From a virus, in IMG/VR virus record IMGVR_UViG_3300030329_000587, positions 1 through 30,057 of that record: a DNA stretch of 30,057 nt. One strand, 5' to 3'. Shown one piece after another: positions 8,001 to 16,818 of this stretch (within the stretch, counting starts at the first letter, position 1; each line of letters begins with the position of its first letter). The translations under genes and the position numbers were made by a program. Below the pieces are notes generated by a model. That model saw only the letters and a list, made by a program, of their open reading frames with translations, did not search any database and had not been told where the DNA came from.

Positions 8001-8857
8001 TTCTCTTCAAGGCTTTTAATAGCCTCACGCCACTTTGCTGATCCTTTAGCAAATATCTCCGCGGTAACCTTCGTCATCCCGATCTCATGAGCGGCATGAT
8101 AGAGCCTATTCACCAGCTCTGGCGCGTCCTCATCTGTCGCAAGTAAGACTTTCTTAAATGCGTCATGTAGGCCCGGATGATTTTCTAATAGGTCTGCAAT
8201 CATATTCCCCACATTTGGGTCTTTGCCGGAAAATCCTAAAAATCCTGCTAACCCTCCAACGGCTAATTCGTTTTGAGACAATCTTGGCCCTAAAAGCGGG
8301 CCTGCTAGCATGTAGGCGGCGACCATGTGAGTGCCGCCTCTAACCAGCATCTCGTCTATTCCCTGTGGTGGATCGGCGGTAGGAAGAGGTGCAAACTCTT
8401 GATTGATAAGAGGGTCAGGCTTAATAATTCCAATGGAAGGAAGGTCGATTTCTTCTGCAAGGTAAGGACTTGTAAGCCCACCTGTGAAATAATTTATATG
8501 CTTATTAACCTGTTCGGCAGGAACCTCAAGCAAGGCCTTGTGGGGCTCACTCATGAGCAAATCACCCCATTGAAGTAGATTAGTGCCAACCTCACCCGCA
8601 GAGTTGAAAAGATCAATCAAACCACCTAAGCCCTGTCCAAAATAGGTCGGGGATACACTTTTCATGTACCTTGCCATGTTGGAATCTTTGAGGTCTTGTG
8701 CTTCCACTTGAGAATCAAGTCTTTCCCTAAGTGCAACAAAATCCTCTGTACTCATGTCTTCCATTTCCTGAGCTGTTACTCCCAGCCATGAAAGGACTGC
8801 TCGTTGATCAGGTATCGGAATATCGTTGCCGTCTTGATCTTTAGTAATGTCAACCAT
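5012..8857 (-). CDS. Large internal virion / DNA ejection protein (T7 gp16 position)
   Basis: A 1281-aa protein in the slot of T7 gp16 (1318 aa), the inner-core protein ejected into the cell to extend the tail channel. Sequence likeness to gp16 is not obvious to me. In particular I see no N-terminal lytic transglycosylase motif, which T7 gp16 has. The C-terminal half contains a stretch around residue 819 (FPPLRIFLPFFSTPVNLTRDSM) of a kind seen in large internal proteins of other podoviruses. Hydrophobic patches occur near residues 170-215 and 880-900. The ATG overlaps the TAA of the upstream gene as TAATG. The call rests on size, gene order and that C-terminal pattern. Confidence 0.7.
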   Translation of the reverse strand: MVDITKDQDGNDIPIPDQRAVLSWLGVTAQEMEDMSTEDFVALRERLDSQVEAQDLKDSNMARYMKSVSPTYFGQGLGGLIDLFNSAGEVGTNLLQWGDLLMSEPHKALLEVPAEQVNKHINYFTGGLTSPYLAEEIDLPSIGIIKPDPLINQEFAPLPTADPPQGIDEMLVRGGTHMVAAYMLAGPLLGPRLSQNELAVGGLAGFLGFSGKDPNVGNMIADLLENHPGLHDAFKKVLLATDEDAPELVNRLYHAAHEIGMTKVTAEIFAKGSAKWREAIKSLEEKAEAHTAGGLNVTPEDAPQMFELGAKPGRTKAEEPFKVKDQKEWREYVESMRDTIYIDPETGLIDFDIEVRGTSESAKRETLRTAGGRFFNFRNIDTEADVQNLINKVSLALAEVKPKLDKPRRRAVIRRRAERKVEAGMDLDDIIGIGKKVDEQSANAEALRIIAVNHAKFVEDLLDLPSSPETDVLIDQHLELLGFLDYSLKGGAEAFGRGLGQFGMKIEVGGVDPNVLRSIAQAYGDRNTGHNVRAALKMAKQAEVKNPGFYQKFMKNLGYRAYRKLMLGSEHLLNEYVSGLMSNPKTVVRNLLSGEMKLAMTIVERQLAGFLKNSGISSQEAAKGLMGMWYGKMYALKSAALSFVTDAPVLPGPYRNELHHPTSGHFLWSDDPGVAPVIGRMLARVSRGGTRLQMSSDELIRSQALFFQRFALADRYARKAASMGNIDYDTAYNHIMTRNIDSPINFMYREIDELEQKFVQESVFARPMGSAESWFKTPFKKASSGATKEAEEGERYDMFELMNKMRDAFPPLRIFLPFFSTPVNLTRDSMSHIPVLGRVVKEHHNALAGIHGREAQSLAKAKTWVGSSIMIWSAIRTWQGGMTTWMPPRTSPDKPIEQRDKRAVETDVLRESGFQTHAFVTENGYRSYAGLDPLSLIVQIGSDSSHFAELLMNVTPGFFKGEAEYNDAIDSLSELWGHFGMMWGGFADERMMLRGVSQIQSLFKSDPRHGLAGPFENLAKAINPLDSTLSSFRAGVARGEDPYIRNTVDPSLIKSYLKRWKSRNPWFTDLIGAGPDGDMPYGGGGSTQLNPRLNYDGVSQLRYTIKNGMFSPKARRFFDSMLNPMPETNRDKSIITQTVVKLGGVGVSPPSHWRQKVVKIDTGESFRINLTDRQQYLWGQKFAQTLYDLGIHERVASPEFREMDPGMQRKELEFELKAAKEVAWQNLVNLDDFGAEIQEQLIEAQMARAQAPLSQNIIDPRYIPLEEKKRQQEELGEFIQQ

Positions 8858-11800
8858 TATTCAATTTCAGATTCTTTAGTTTTATTATCACCAAGATTCA
8901 CTTTGGTTGGGTCAATATTGTATAAAACACTTCGCACCGCCTTAGCAGAAGATTGTACTTTTGAATTTGTTTTATACTCTTTCATCCGCTCTAAAACGGT
9001 TTTATTGTAGTCAGGTATTTGTTTCTGAAGTTCCTGCTCAAGTTTGATAAGTTCGGGTTCTGCAATTTGCTGTATTTGTAATGTATCAAAATCCTTATCT
9101 TTGTTAATTTCATAGACGCCTTGTAAAAACTTCCTAAACCTGATCCTAAGATTACTCCTAACTTCTTGGAGCTTTGCGCCTGTGGGTGAACCAAGAATTG
9201 TTTGCCAGATTTGGTTATCAGGATGTGGGATCTGAATATAGTTGTTAAACAATTCGGTAGTACTGTTTTCCCACTTTGCAAAATCGGTTTCCCTAGCTTT
9301 GACAGCTTCCTCAATATCATCTCTTAAATTCCTGAAAGTTGATGTGCCAATACCTTCGCCTTCTGCTAGAGACGCCTGTTCTGTGATGTAATTAAACAAA
9401 ACATCTTTTTTAAAATCTGGTTCAAGCAACATTTGGCTTATGAATACCGTCGCCTCTTTATTCGCGTAATCTGAACCATTCTTCTTTTTGGTTTCAATAT
9501 GGTCACGGTAGGCAACCAACGCCTTATTGCGCTGTGCATTAGCATGGGCAGTCAGGGGCTCTTTCCCGGTCCATTCAAGTGTTTCTTTGACATCATCCAG
9601 ACTCATCCCTTCAAACAAACTTGGCTTTAAGAAAAAATCCTCTGCTATTGAAACAAATTCTTTTTCTTCGTCAGACGCATCCCTGTCATAAATCAACTCA
9701 TCACGTTTTGCGATAAGGATTCCTGTTTCTTCAGTATTATCGCCTGTTAATACCTGAATCTGACCATTTGATTGTTTAATAAGATCGGGGTTGTTTTCCC
9801 ACATTCTGAAATTATAAAGACGCTTTTCCTTAACCTGTGCTTCCAGTTTTTTATTTTTAATTTCCTGAAGCTCCAGAATATCGTCATTTTCAAGCACGCC
9901 TTTATCCAACTTCCCTAATTTTGTGGCGTCAAAATCAAGAATATTATCACCTGTTATCCAAAACAGTCTTCGCCCTAGTCGTGGATTTGCTTTCTGGCGG
10001 CGGTCTTGAATGGTGTCTTGTTGAAGTTTTAATTGATTAAACCAATCGCCTGCCTCATCACCAACAAAATGTTCTCTGAAATCATCTAAATTAATAGATG
10101 CCAGATAAGACTCGTCTTGACTTGAAAGGAAATCTTTGAGGCTTCTTGCGATTTTTACTTGTCTTTCATCTCTTGCTTGAAGAAGCCCGCTTCGGTGTTC
10201 TTGTAATCGGACTAGAAACTGTGGGTCAGCTCCGGGTTCATAGAGCGCTGGATAATTAGCTTTATTAATCTCTTTATCCATAACCGATTGTCGATTTTCA
10301 TACGACGTGTGACCCGCGTAAGCCCTCTCAGCTTTTTCATTATTCAGCTTTTCTTCTTTTGTAACTTTTGGCGTCTCATTCAGTAACCGCTGACGCTCAA
10401 TAATCAGCTTCTCAGCCAGCTCCGGGGAAGGTGCTAGCTTTTTATTTGTATTGAGATCCGTCTGCTTTATTAACTCAGTTGGGTTGTTGCGGAGACGAAG
10501 GTATTCCTTCATCGCGCCTTTTTCCTTATCCGTAAGACTTATTTCATTTTTAACACGTTCCTGACGGCGCTTTAGCACTCCCATTGCGGTGTCGCTAAAA
10601 CCGTATTTCTTTTGAAAATCTTCGTTAAGTGTGGTTGCAGAGAGGATCTTCTTGGAAATAAGAGTCTCATCTGTCAGCTCTCCACGGATCAAATCACGGC
10701 GTTCCTTCTGCCCTGCTATGGAAGTGGCCTTTTGGGCCGCCCATATCTTACGGACTTGGGTTTGCTGATCGGTGGATAACTCTTTAATCATCCCCTCTAT
10801 GGCACTCGGAGTTTTTTCTCCTAAGTTGGGATCATCAAGGATGGTCTTGAAAAGCTCAAAATTGGTTTCGCCTTGCTGTTCTCTCAGAAAATCAACTTTG
10901 AATTTAAGTAACGCGACTTGCTCGTCATTAAGGCCTTTCCCGTCACGCCTGCCCTTGAGAACGTCAACGCCGGAATATGGGTTCTTGTTGGTTGAAAGCC
11001 TGAGAAGATAGGCTGAATTGCCTTCTGCAAAGTTCTTATCCTGTGCGACTTTAAGAGAGTTCTCTTCAGCTTTTTCCTTCTGATCTTTCCTAAAATCTCG
11101 AATTTCTTGTTTGCGTTTCTCTAAATGGCCGACAAGTTCCTTGTTGCCTTTATATTTGTTAAGCAATGCGGCCCATTCCTTGCCCTGTTTATCCCCGACA
11201 GGAAGATCCATTCGACCCATATCTTGCTCAAACATCTCCCTGAGTCTGTCATCAGTAATTTTGTCGAATATTTCTTTAAAAGCCCTGTGTTTCAAAAGAG
11301 CATTTTCACGCTGGTCATCGCTCAACTCACCTTTTGTGTGCATGTCAACGATGTGTACCTCAGTCCCGGTATGACCCATTAAAGGCAGGATATTAAAATA
11401 ATTTGCTTTTTGGGTATCCTCTAAATCCTTGTCTTGCGCGGCCTGCAATAGCTCTTGCCTGCCTTTAATCAGAGAGGCAATATCGGATTGTTGGTCATTT
11501 GTAAGATTAAAATTATTCTTTATAACCGTTGCCAAAGCATTTTCATCACCAGCCAATATCTCTGCATCGCTATAATTAGTCATCAGATGCTTTAACGCCT
11601 GTCGGTATCTGTTCTTTTCTCCCGCCGTTTTTGCATTGGCATCGTAACGCTTCATGATCGCGGCGCCTTCTCCCGGTTCAAGCCGTGCTTCATTTACATA
11701 GTCCTTCAATTCGCTTCGGCTGAGTTTTGCAAGATCCGGCGTGCTTGTTGTTCTGAGGAAAAGAGCAACCTTATCGGATTGTTTCTTTTGTGCATCATCA

Positions 11801-12768
11801 ATCCGCTTAACTAAGGCGGTCTTTGCTTTCGTAACACCAGAAGAGGGCCCTGTGAGCTTAGAACGGCCTTGAACAATCTCTGCAAGGCTCATGTTGTTCC
11901 TAGCATATCCGGGCTGATCTAGCGCCGTAGCCATCTTGTATGCCATAAGTGCTTCCGCGTCACTTGCGGCAGGGTTTTCAATCGTTTCTATGGAATCACT
12001 AATTACCTGATCGTAAACCAAGACCTCAACCTGTGGGCCGAGAAGCGGAAACTGTGGTGCTAGCTCCTTATAGATCCTTTTAAAATCATTCGGGGATATT
12101 GATTTTGTGACCTCAAAGGTTGGAGATTGTGGCGTTTGAAGCAGGACGTTTAGCTCCTGAAGTTTGTTCTTGATCGCTGATTTTGCAACGATGGTCCGCT
12201 GTCGGATTGATTCTTTCTGTACCTCTTGACGGAGCGCCCCCTCAACCTTCTGGCGGGCCATGAGGATCTGTTCCGTGTAATTCTTATTAAGAAGCAGAGT
12301 GGGTTCCTGACGGTCTTCGCGTAACGCGGTCCCCGCATTAAATTCTTCTAATTTGTCAACAAGCTTTTTTGCAGGCGATTCCTGATCTTCACTCCCAAAG
12401 ACAAATCCTTCCATGGACTCTGCAACCATGGTATCAGCCTGATCCAGAAGCAGATTGGCATCCTCAATCCCAAAGTTCCGGGCTCTGACCGCATTGTATT
12501 TGTCCATCACCAAGCGGTTTTCCTGCATGCTTTCGGTAGGCGGCTTCACCATACCAAGAGCAACATTCATCTCGGCGTCTGCAATCTCTTTCTCAATATT
12601 GAGTTTGCGGTTTGCAACAATACTTCCACCAATTTCGCTGACGTATTTTCTCAGTTGTTCCATTGCCACCGTGGTCTGTGGCATACCGCCACCGCCACCG
12701 CCGCCGCTGTAACCGACGCCAATGTTGGGTAGTGGGCTTCTAAACTGTGGAATGCTTTCTTCTGCCAT
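8857..12768 (-). CDS. Large internal virion protein (T7 gp15 position)
   Basis: A 1303-aa, strongly charged and mostly helical protein in the slot of T7 gp15. It is much longer than gp15 (747 aa). The N-terminus is short and Pro-rich, with seven consecutive glycines at residues 22-28 (encoded by a CCG/CCA-rich tract at 12686-12707), then a long series of predicted helices and coiled coils rich in Lys, Glu and Gln to the end. No catalytic motif stands out. It presumably forms part of the internal core and is ejected with DNA. It overlaps both neighbours by TAATG, so stoichiometry may be set by coupled translation. Confidence 0.7.
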   Translation of the reverse strand: MAEESIPQFRSPLPNIGVGYSGGGGGGGMPQTTVAMEQLRKYVSEIGGSIVANRKLNIEKEIADAEMNVALGMVKPPTESMQENRLVMDKYNAVRARNFGIEDANLLLDQADTMVAESMEGFVFGSEDQESPAKKLVDKLEEFNAGTALREDRQEPTLLLNKNYTEQILMARQKVEGALRQEVQKESIRQRTIVAKSAIKNKLQELNVLLQTPQSPTFEVTKSISPNDFKRIYKELAPQFPLLGPQVEVLVYDQVISDSIETIENPAASDAEALMAYKMATALDQPGYARNNMSLAEIVQGRSKLTGPSSGVTKAKTALVKRIDDAQKKQSDKVALFLRTTSTPDLAKLSRSELKDYVNEARLEPGEGAAIMKRYDANAKTAGEKNRYRQALKHLMTNYSDAEILAGDENALATVIKNNFNLTNDQQSDIASLIKGRQELLQAAQDKDLEDTQKANYFNILPLMGHTGTEVHIVDMHTKGELSDDQRENALLKHRAFKEIFDKITDDRLREMFEQDMGRMDLPVGDKQGKEWAALLNKYKGNKELVGHLEKRKQEIRDFRKDQKEKAEENSLKVAQDKNFAEGNSAYLLRLSTNKNPYSGVDVLKGRRDGKGLNDEQVALLKFKVDFLREQQGETNFELFKTILDDPNLGEKTPSAIEGMIKELSTDQQTQVRKIWAAQKATSIAGQKERRDLIRGELTDETLISKKILSATTLNEDFQKKYGFSDTAMGVLKRRQERVKNEISLTDKEKGAMKEYLRLRNNPTELIKQTDLNTNKKLAPSPELAEKLIIERQRLLNETPKVTKEEKLNNEKAERAYAGHTSYENRQSVMDKEINKANYPALYEPGADPQFLVRLQEHRSGLLQARDERQVKIARSLKDFLSSQDESYLASINLDDFREHFVGDEAGDWFNQLKLQQDTIQDRRQKANPRLGRRLFWITGDNILDFDATKLGKLDKGVLENDDILELQEIKNKKLEAQVKEKRLYNFRMWENNPDLIKQSNGQIQVLTGDNTEETGILIAKRDELIYDRDASDEEKEFVSIAEDFFLKPSLFEGMSLDDVKETLEWTGKEPLTAHANAQRNKALVAYRDHIETKKKNGSDYANKEATVFISQMLLEPDFKKDVLFNYITEQASLAEGEGIGTSTFRNLRDDIEEAVKARETDFAKWENSTTELFNNYIQIPHPDNQIWQTILGSPTGAKLQEVRSNLRIRFRKFLQGVYEINKDKDFDTLQIQQIAEPELIKLEQELQKQIPDYNKTVLERMKEYKTNSKVQSSAKAVRSVLYNIDPTKVNLGDNKTKESEIE

Positions 12769-13442
12769 TATGCTTCTACTTTAGAAGGAATCATTAAACC
12801 TTGATTGGCTGTGTTCTTACCGCCAAATAAATAATCGTAGCCTGCTTCTAAACCCCAAGTATCGTCAGTACCTTCGCCAAGTTGCTTGTCGGTGATGTAG
12901 CCTTTCAACAATGCTGAGAACTGTCCCAGACGCACCAAGCCCATATCCGGGGTTTTAGCGTCACGTCGGACCCTTGCTGTTTCCATAGATAGGTTTAGGG
13001 CTTTCCGCGTTTGCTTTAAGTTCTCCCAATTATCTGCGGACATCATGGAGATGTGATCGCTTAATGACTTGAAATCATCCTCAACCGTTTGGATGGCATT
13101 CAAATTTTCTCTGGTGAGCTGGTTCTGGAAAGCTTCAACGCTAGCACTTCCGGCATCAAGGCCCTTAGCTTCTGCCGTTACCGTGGCCGTTGCTTCTTCC
13201 TGAAGCTGTTTCTTGAGTATAATCTGCTTCTTTTTTGATGCGACTTGCCGTTCCTGTTCTTTCCTGATCTGAAGCTTGGCTTGATTTCTTGCAGTTGCTC
13301 GGCCTGCCTGTTCGCGATCAAGGTTGATTTTCTTTTGAGATATTTCAAATTCGTCTCGTGCTAATCGCCCTTGTAGCCTAGCCTCTTCCCCCATGGTGTA
13401 GGCATCGGCCGCGCCCATTATCATTCCTGCGTATCCGCACAT
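12768..13442 (-). CDS. Internal virion protein (T7 gp14-like)
   Basis: A 224-aa protein starting MCGYAGMIMGAADAY. Its short Cys/Gly/Ala hydrophobic start resembles that of T7 gp14 (MCWAAAIPIAISG). A long charged coiled coil follows (about 25-85, with RNQAKLQIRKEQERQVASKKKQ) and then a helical C-terminal half. T7 gp14 (196 aa) is the smallest internal core protein and is thought to form the channel in the outer membrane during ejection. Gene order (after tail tubular B, before the two giant internal proteins) agrees. Stop and start codons overlap the neighbours as TAATG. Confidence 0.8.
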   Translation of the reverse strand: MCGYAGMIMGAADAYTMGEEARLQGRLARDEFEISQKKINLDREQAGRATARNQAKLQIRKEQERQVASKKKQIILKKQLQEEATATVTAEAKGLDAGSASVEAFQNQLTRENLNAIQTVEDDFKSLSDHISMMSADNWENLKQTRKALNLSMETARVRRDAKTPDMGLVRLGQFSALLKGYITDKQLGEGTDDTWGLEAGYDYLFGGKNTANQGLMIPSKVEA

Positions 13443-16138
13443 TAGATATTCCCTGTTCGCTTATAGAATTGTGCTTCCCACTCACCACCTTGGAAACTGC
13501 AAGGCATCCAATCGGTTGTGCGGATCTCAACAATGACCCCTGTGGATATGGAATAAACCGGGAAGCGAAAGGTGCCGGAAAGAATCGGCGTGTTATCGGT
13601 CTTTAAATCTTTATTACCTACTAGACGGCCGTTAAAGACATGAGTGCTTTGGTCCCGCATCGTCACACCGTTCTCAGTCACGTCGTAACCTTCTGGTTTG
13701 ATGAGTACCTTGAAATAGCCTGTGTCAGCATAATTTACCGACATGGTACGAAGCTGTATCCGTCCTGCCGTTGTTGCGGCCTGACCTTCTTTCATTCGCA
13801 CCACGGGCTCTGAGAAGCGGTAGATAAACTCGTAACCGATTCCTGCCCAGATAGGATTGGAGCTGGATAGGGTCAGAGCGCCAACTTCAGCGGCTGTCTT
13901 GGAGTCTCCGGCCTTGTCAATATAAACAAGGTTTGCATTTGCGGAACCCGCGTCTGTGTAATAGGTAGATGAGAAATTATCGAATGCTGAATCAGTTGTA
14001 AGTTTAACCCGTCGATCTAAATGAACTCCGGCCAGCATATTTGTCTCAGAAGCGGCTGAGTCTTTCCCAAGATTAAGTTTTTCGATGTAGCTCCGAGTTG
14101 TGCCGCTAAGTGTGCGCTCAACGATTAGAATCAGATCCGTTTCAATAAAACCCATTCCGCGGATCTTCCCGTCAAATGTCCATTTAGACCATGACGCCTG
14201 TGCTTTGCTGGTTCCTAACCATGTGTAGCGATAGACGTATATTGTGTCCTCTGAATCGCTGTCGTTGGTGCGGACCAGAAGCATATCGGCATTAGACGAT
14301 GCTAGCAGTTGGGTGGCTTCCCCGTCGATATACTTAGGAACGTGCATCGTGATCTGTGCGGCGTCCATCGTGTTCGTATTTGAATCAACGAAATATTCCC
14401 TGATGCCTGTGTGAGCCCCGCGTTTCTCTGCAAAGAAAACAAACTTTCCTGAGCTGGAAGGCTTGGCTTTTAGAGAGGCCTCAAAAGTCGTGGCAGTCTT
14501 AATCGAGGCAGATTTAGATGTAAGGATGTTGTCTGCTCTAAGGACGTTTTGCTGAAGCTTGGAAAACAGAAGCAGGGATTCACTATAAGGAATCGCAAAT
14601 TCCAGAAGCGAAATCTCAGTCCCAGCATTACTGATCTCAATCGGTTGTGTGTCTAATGAAGTCAGGACTGTCGGCAGGAAGAAATTAGTAGACTGATTGG
14701 TTTCGCTCATGTGAAGCGTCTCGCCGCTCAACATCCCTAAACGTCCCTGATGATAGAAAAGGTCGCTGATGGTCTTCCCGACAAACTGAGGGAAAGGATT
14801 TGTCTCATCATCCCCGGCGGCGCGGGCAGTCCAATTCGTCAATTTTAAGCTGTAAGTACCGTCAGAGTTCCGCACCAATCTTCTTGGCAGAGTGCTAGCA
14901 TCGAAGCCGTGGATTTCGTTGTCTTTCGGTACTTCTGTATAGCTCACCTCCTTTGTCGAACTGTTTAAGACTGCCTGCACATAATAATCATCCTGATTCT
15001 TACTGAAATCTCCGCTGACTTTGATCTCAAAGCCATTCATTGCCGTTGGGCCCTTGGATGGGAGCTTAGAAAAGTCTGGTGTGGTGTCCTTAAATGCGAC
15101 CATGTGCCCGAAGTCGCGGCTGTCTTTTGCTTCAATCGTGAAATCGGTATTCAGATTTGCAGTCTTGAAATGAATGACAGACTGATCGGCTTCATGGGTA
15201 ACGGTAATGGAAGACTCGCCGTTCATCGTAAACTCGGCTACCCCGCTTGTATAAGTTGGCGAACTTCCACCATTTAATTGATCAACAAGATTTGTGGTGA
15301 TCGTTGAAGTTTTGGTCACGCTTTCTGAGACAGTAGAGCCGCTGTCTGCAACGGTTACAGTCTTTTCTGTGCTATTAACCTTAATTTTATAGGTAGAGCC
15401 AAAGCCGCCGACCTTGACGTAAACAATCGCTTCTTTGTAATTCCGATTTGTGACCGTTGTGGAGCTTTTTGAGACAGACTGTGACTTGTTTAGAATAAAC
15501 GTCTCATCTGCAATCGAGACAGTCCTTAAATTACTCTCGGGATCTGCAATCTTGACGTAATCACAAATGTTGTCGTAGTCGGTGCCCGAAGCGTGGACTT
15601 TTGTGTAAGTCGGAGAACCTGTGGCGTTACTGCCCGGAGTGCCGGACATGGCGTAATCGAATGTGTTTGTTGTTTTATTTGCAACGGTGAACTCGCCATT
15701 AAAATAGTTGCTTCCTGTCGAGACTTCTGCGGAGTTGACCTGAACTTTATCTCCGTTGCTTAACCCGTGGCTTGCTTTGGTTAGCGTGGCCGTGTCACCT
15801 GAACGGGTAATGGTGCAGGCAATATCATCCGGGTCTGTCACGTTGACAGAAACAGCCGCGCCCGTGCTAGCATTGCGTAACATGGGCACGGTGTTTGGAG
15901 GCACAAGGAGAAAGAATGCCTCAGTTGCGGATCGGGTAAGGGTGGTCCCGTAAGATTTTTCTGTGGAAATGTCGCCGATCTTCGCTAGATGCTCCGTGCA
16001 GGGACGCTTGCTTAGGCCTACTGCGGGGTCACTAATTCCGTTGACTTGCTCATCTCCCTGCGTCGGAAGCCGCAAGACCATCGGTTGCTGACTCACCCCA
16101 TCTGCAAAATTAGGGAACGAATCAGAAATAAATGCCAT
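13442..16138 (-). CDS. Tail tubular protein B (T7 gp12-like, nozzle)
   Basis: An 898-aa protein, somewhat longer than T7 gp12 (794 aa). The N-terminal segment DSFPNFADGVSQQPMVLRLPTQGDEQVNGISDPAVGLSKRP is the family hallmark (N-l..GVSQQP...R...Q...Q.N......GL.kRp). Later blocks fit the same family: a FPQFVGKTISDLFYHQGRLGMLSGETLHMSE region around residues 455-485 and a C-terminal RTTDWMPCSFQGGEWEAQFYKRTGNI. It forms the hexameric nozzle below the tube. Three TGCTAGCA palindromes fall in this gene. TAATG overlaps join it to both neighbours. Confidence 0.95.
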   Translation of the reverse strand: MAFISDSFPNFADGVSQQPMVLRLPTQGDEQVNGISDPAVGLSKRPCTEHLAKIGDISTEKSYGTTLTRSATEAFFLLVPPNTVPMLRNASTGAAVSVNVTDPDDIACTITRSGDTATLTKASHGLSNGDKVQVNSAEVSTGSNYFNGEFTVANKTTNTFDYAMSGTPGSNATGSPTYTKVHASGTDYDNICDYVKIADPESNLRTVSIADETFILNKSQSVSKSSTTVTNRNYKEAIVYVKVGGFGSTYKIKVNSTEKTVTVADSGSTVSESVTKTSTITTNLVDQLNGGSSPTYTSGVAEFTMNGESSITVTHEADQSVIHFKTANLNTDFTIEAKDSRDFGHMVAFKDTTPDFSKLPSKGPTAMNGFEIKVSGDFSKNQDDYYVQAVLNSSTKEVSYTEVPKDNEIHGFDASTLPRRLVRNSDGTYSLKLTNWTARAAGDDETNPFPQFVGKTISDLFYHQGRLGMLSGETLHMSETNQSTNFFLPTVLTSLDTQPIEISNAGTEISLLEFAIPYSESLLLFSKLQQNVLRADNILTSKSASIKTATTFEASLKAKPSSSGKFVFFAEKRGAHTGIREYFVDSNTNTMDAAQITMHVPKYIDGEATQLLASSNADMLLVRTNDSDSEDTIYVYRYTWLGTSKAQASWSKWTFDGKIRGMGFIETDLILIVERTLSGTTRSYIEKLNLGKDSAASETNMLAGVHLDRRVKLTTDSAFDNFSSTYYTDAGSANANLVYIDKAGDSKTAAEVGALTLSSSNPIWAGIGYEFIYRFSEPVVRMKEGQAATTAGRIQLRTMSVNYADTGYFKVLIKPEGYDVTENGVTMRDQSTHVFNGRLVGNKDLKTDNTPILSGTFRFPVYSISTGVIVEIRTTDWMPCSFQGGEWEAQFYKRTGNI

Positions 16139-16767
16139 TAGATGAGTCTATTGTATGATTCGTAAAGATTGTTTTCGCCACGTTTGTAGTGGTTAAATAT
16201 ATTGTGACGGCTGACTAATGATTCTGCCTGTTTCATTTCAGATCGGGACATCGCTTCATCCCTTTCGGAGAAACCATAGATTTCGGCGCTTCCTAAATAA
16301 CGCGACACAAAGACCCTAGCGGCCCTGATTGAAATATATCGTCGGGCATACTCAGGAATGGAATTACGCTCTGTCGTGACATCGTTGTTGAAATTAAGTT
16401 CTTCAACGAGATCGACTATAACTTCATCGTAATCATCTTTGATTTCGTAGGTGTGTTTTTCAAAGTTGTAAAGACGAAGCCCCCGTTGCGTCAACGGGTA
16501 GTCTCTTGACGTGTCCACACACACGACTTTAAGAGTATTTTTTGGAAGAACTATGACTTTGTCAGTAGTGGGAGTAAGTGTGTACTTGCGCCTTGTATTG
16601 AAATGCCAGCCTTCTGTCTGAACCTCTTTGTTTACTCGATCCAAAATCTTCTCAGCCGCCTCTGCGTCTGCCAAACCTGATCGAAGAGAGTTGACAGGAG
16701 CTTCCCCGATCACGCTCAACATCACATTTACTGCTTCAAGCTTCGGGTTTTCTATAATTACAGCCAT
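16138..16767 (-). CDS. Tail tubular protein A (T7 gp11-like, adaptor)
   Basis: A 209-aa protein against 196 aa in T7. The pattern AVNVMLSVIGEAPVNSL near the N-terminus, then AEKILDRVNKEVQTEGWHFN (T7: [20 protein letters not shown]), and the C-terminal PEYARRYISIRAARVFVSRYLG and RDEAMSRSEMKQAE identify the gp11/gatekeeper family. It binds under the portal ring and connects the tail tube. It begins downstream of the capsid terminator hairpin and has no clear Shine-Dalgarno sequence, while its stop overlaps the next gene as TAATG. Confidence 0.95.
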   Translation of the reverse strand: MAVIIENPKLEAVNVMLSVIGEAPVNSLRSGLADAEAAEKILDRVNKEVQTEGWHFNTRRKYTLTPTTDKVIVLPKNTLKVVCVDTSRDYPLTQRGLRLYNFEKHTYEIKDDYDEVIVDLVEELNFNNDVTTERNSIPEYARRYISIRAARVFVSRYLGSAEIYGFSERDEAMSRSEMKQAESLVSRHNIFNHYKRGENNLYESYNRLI

Positions 16768-16781
16768 AAGATTCTATTAAG

Positions 16782-16807
16782 AAAGGAAACGGGGGCCGAA
16801 ACCCCCG
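16782..16807 (-). terminator. Terminator after the capsid gene
   Basis: Twelve bases after the capsid stop, the minus strand forms a perfect 6-bp GC stem, CGGGGG (16802-16807) and CCCCCG (16790-16795), with a 6-base loop, followed by TTTCCTTTCTT. This is where T7 has its main terminator (T-phi, after gene 10). As there, partial read-through would feed the tail genes while capsid mRNA stays most abundant. The U-tract is interrupted by two C residues, so termination is probably incomplete. Confidence 0.8.
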
Positions 16808-16818
16808 AAGAAGTAAGA

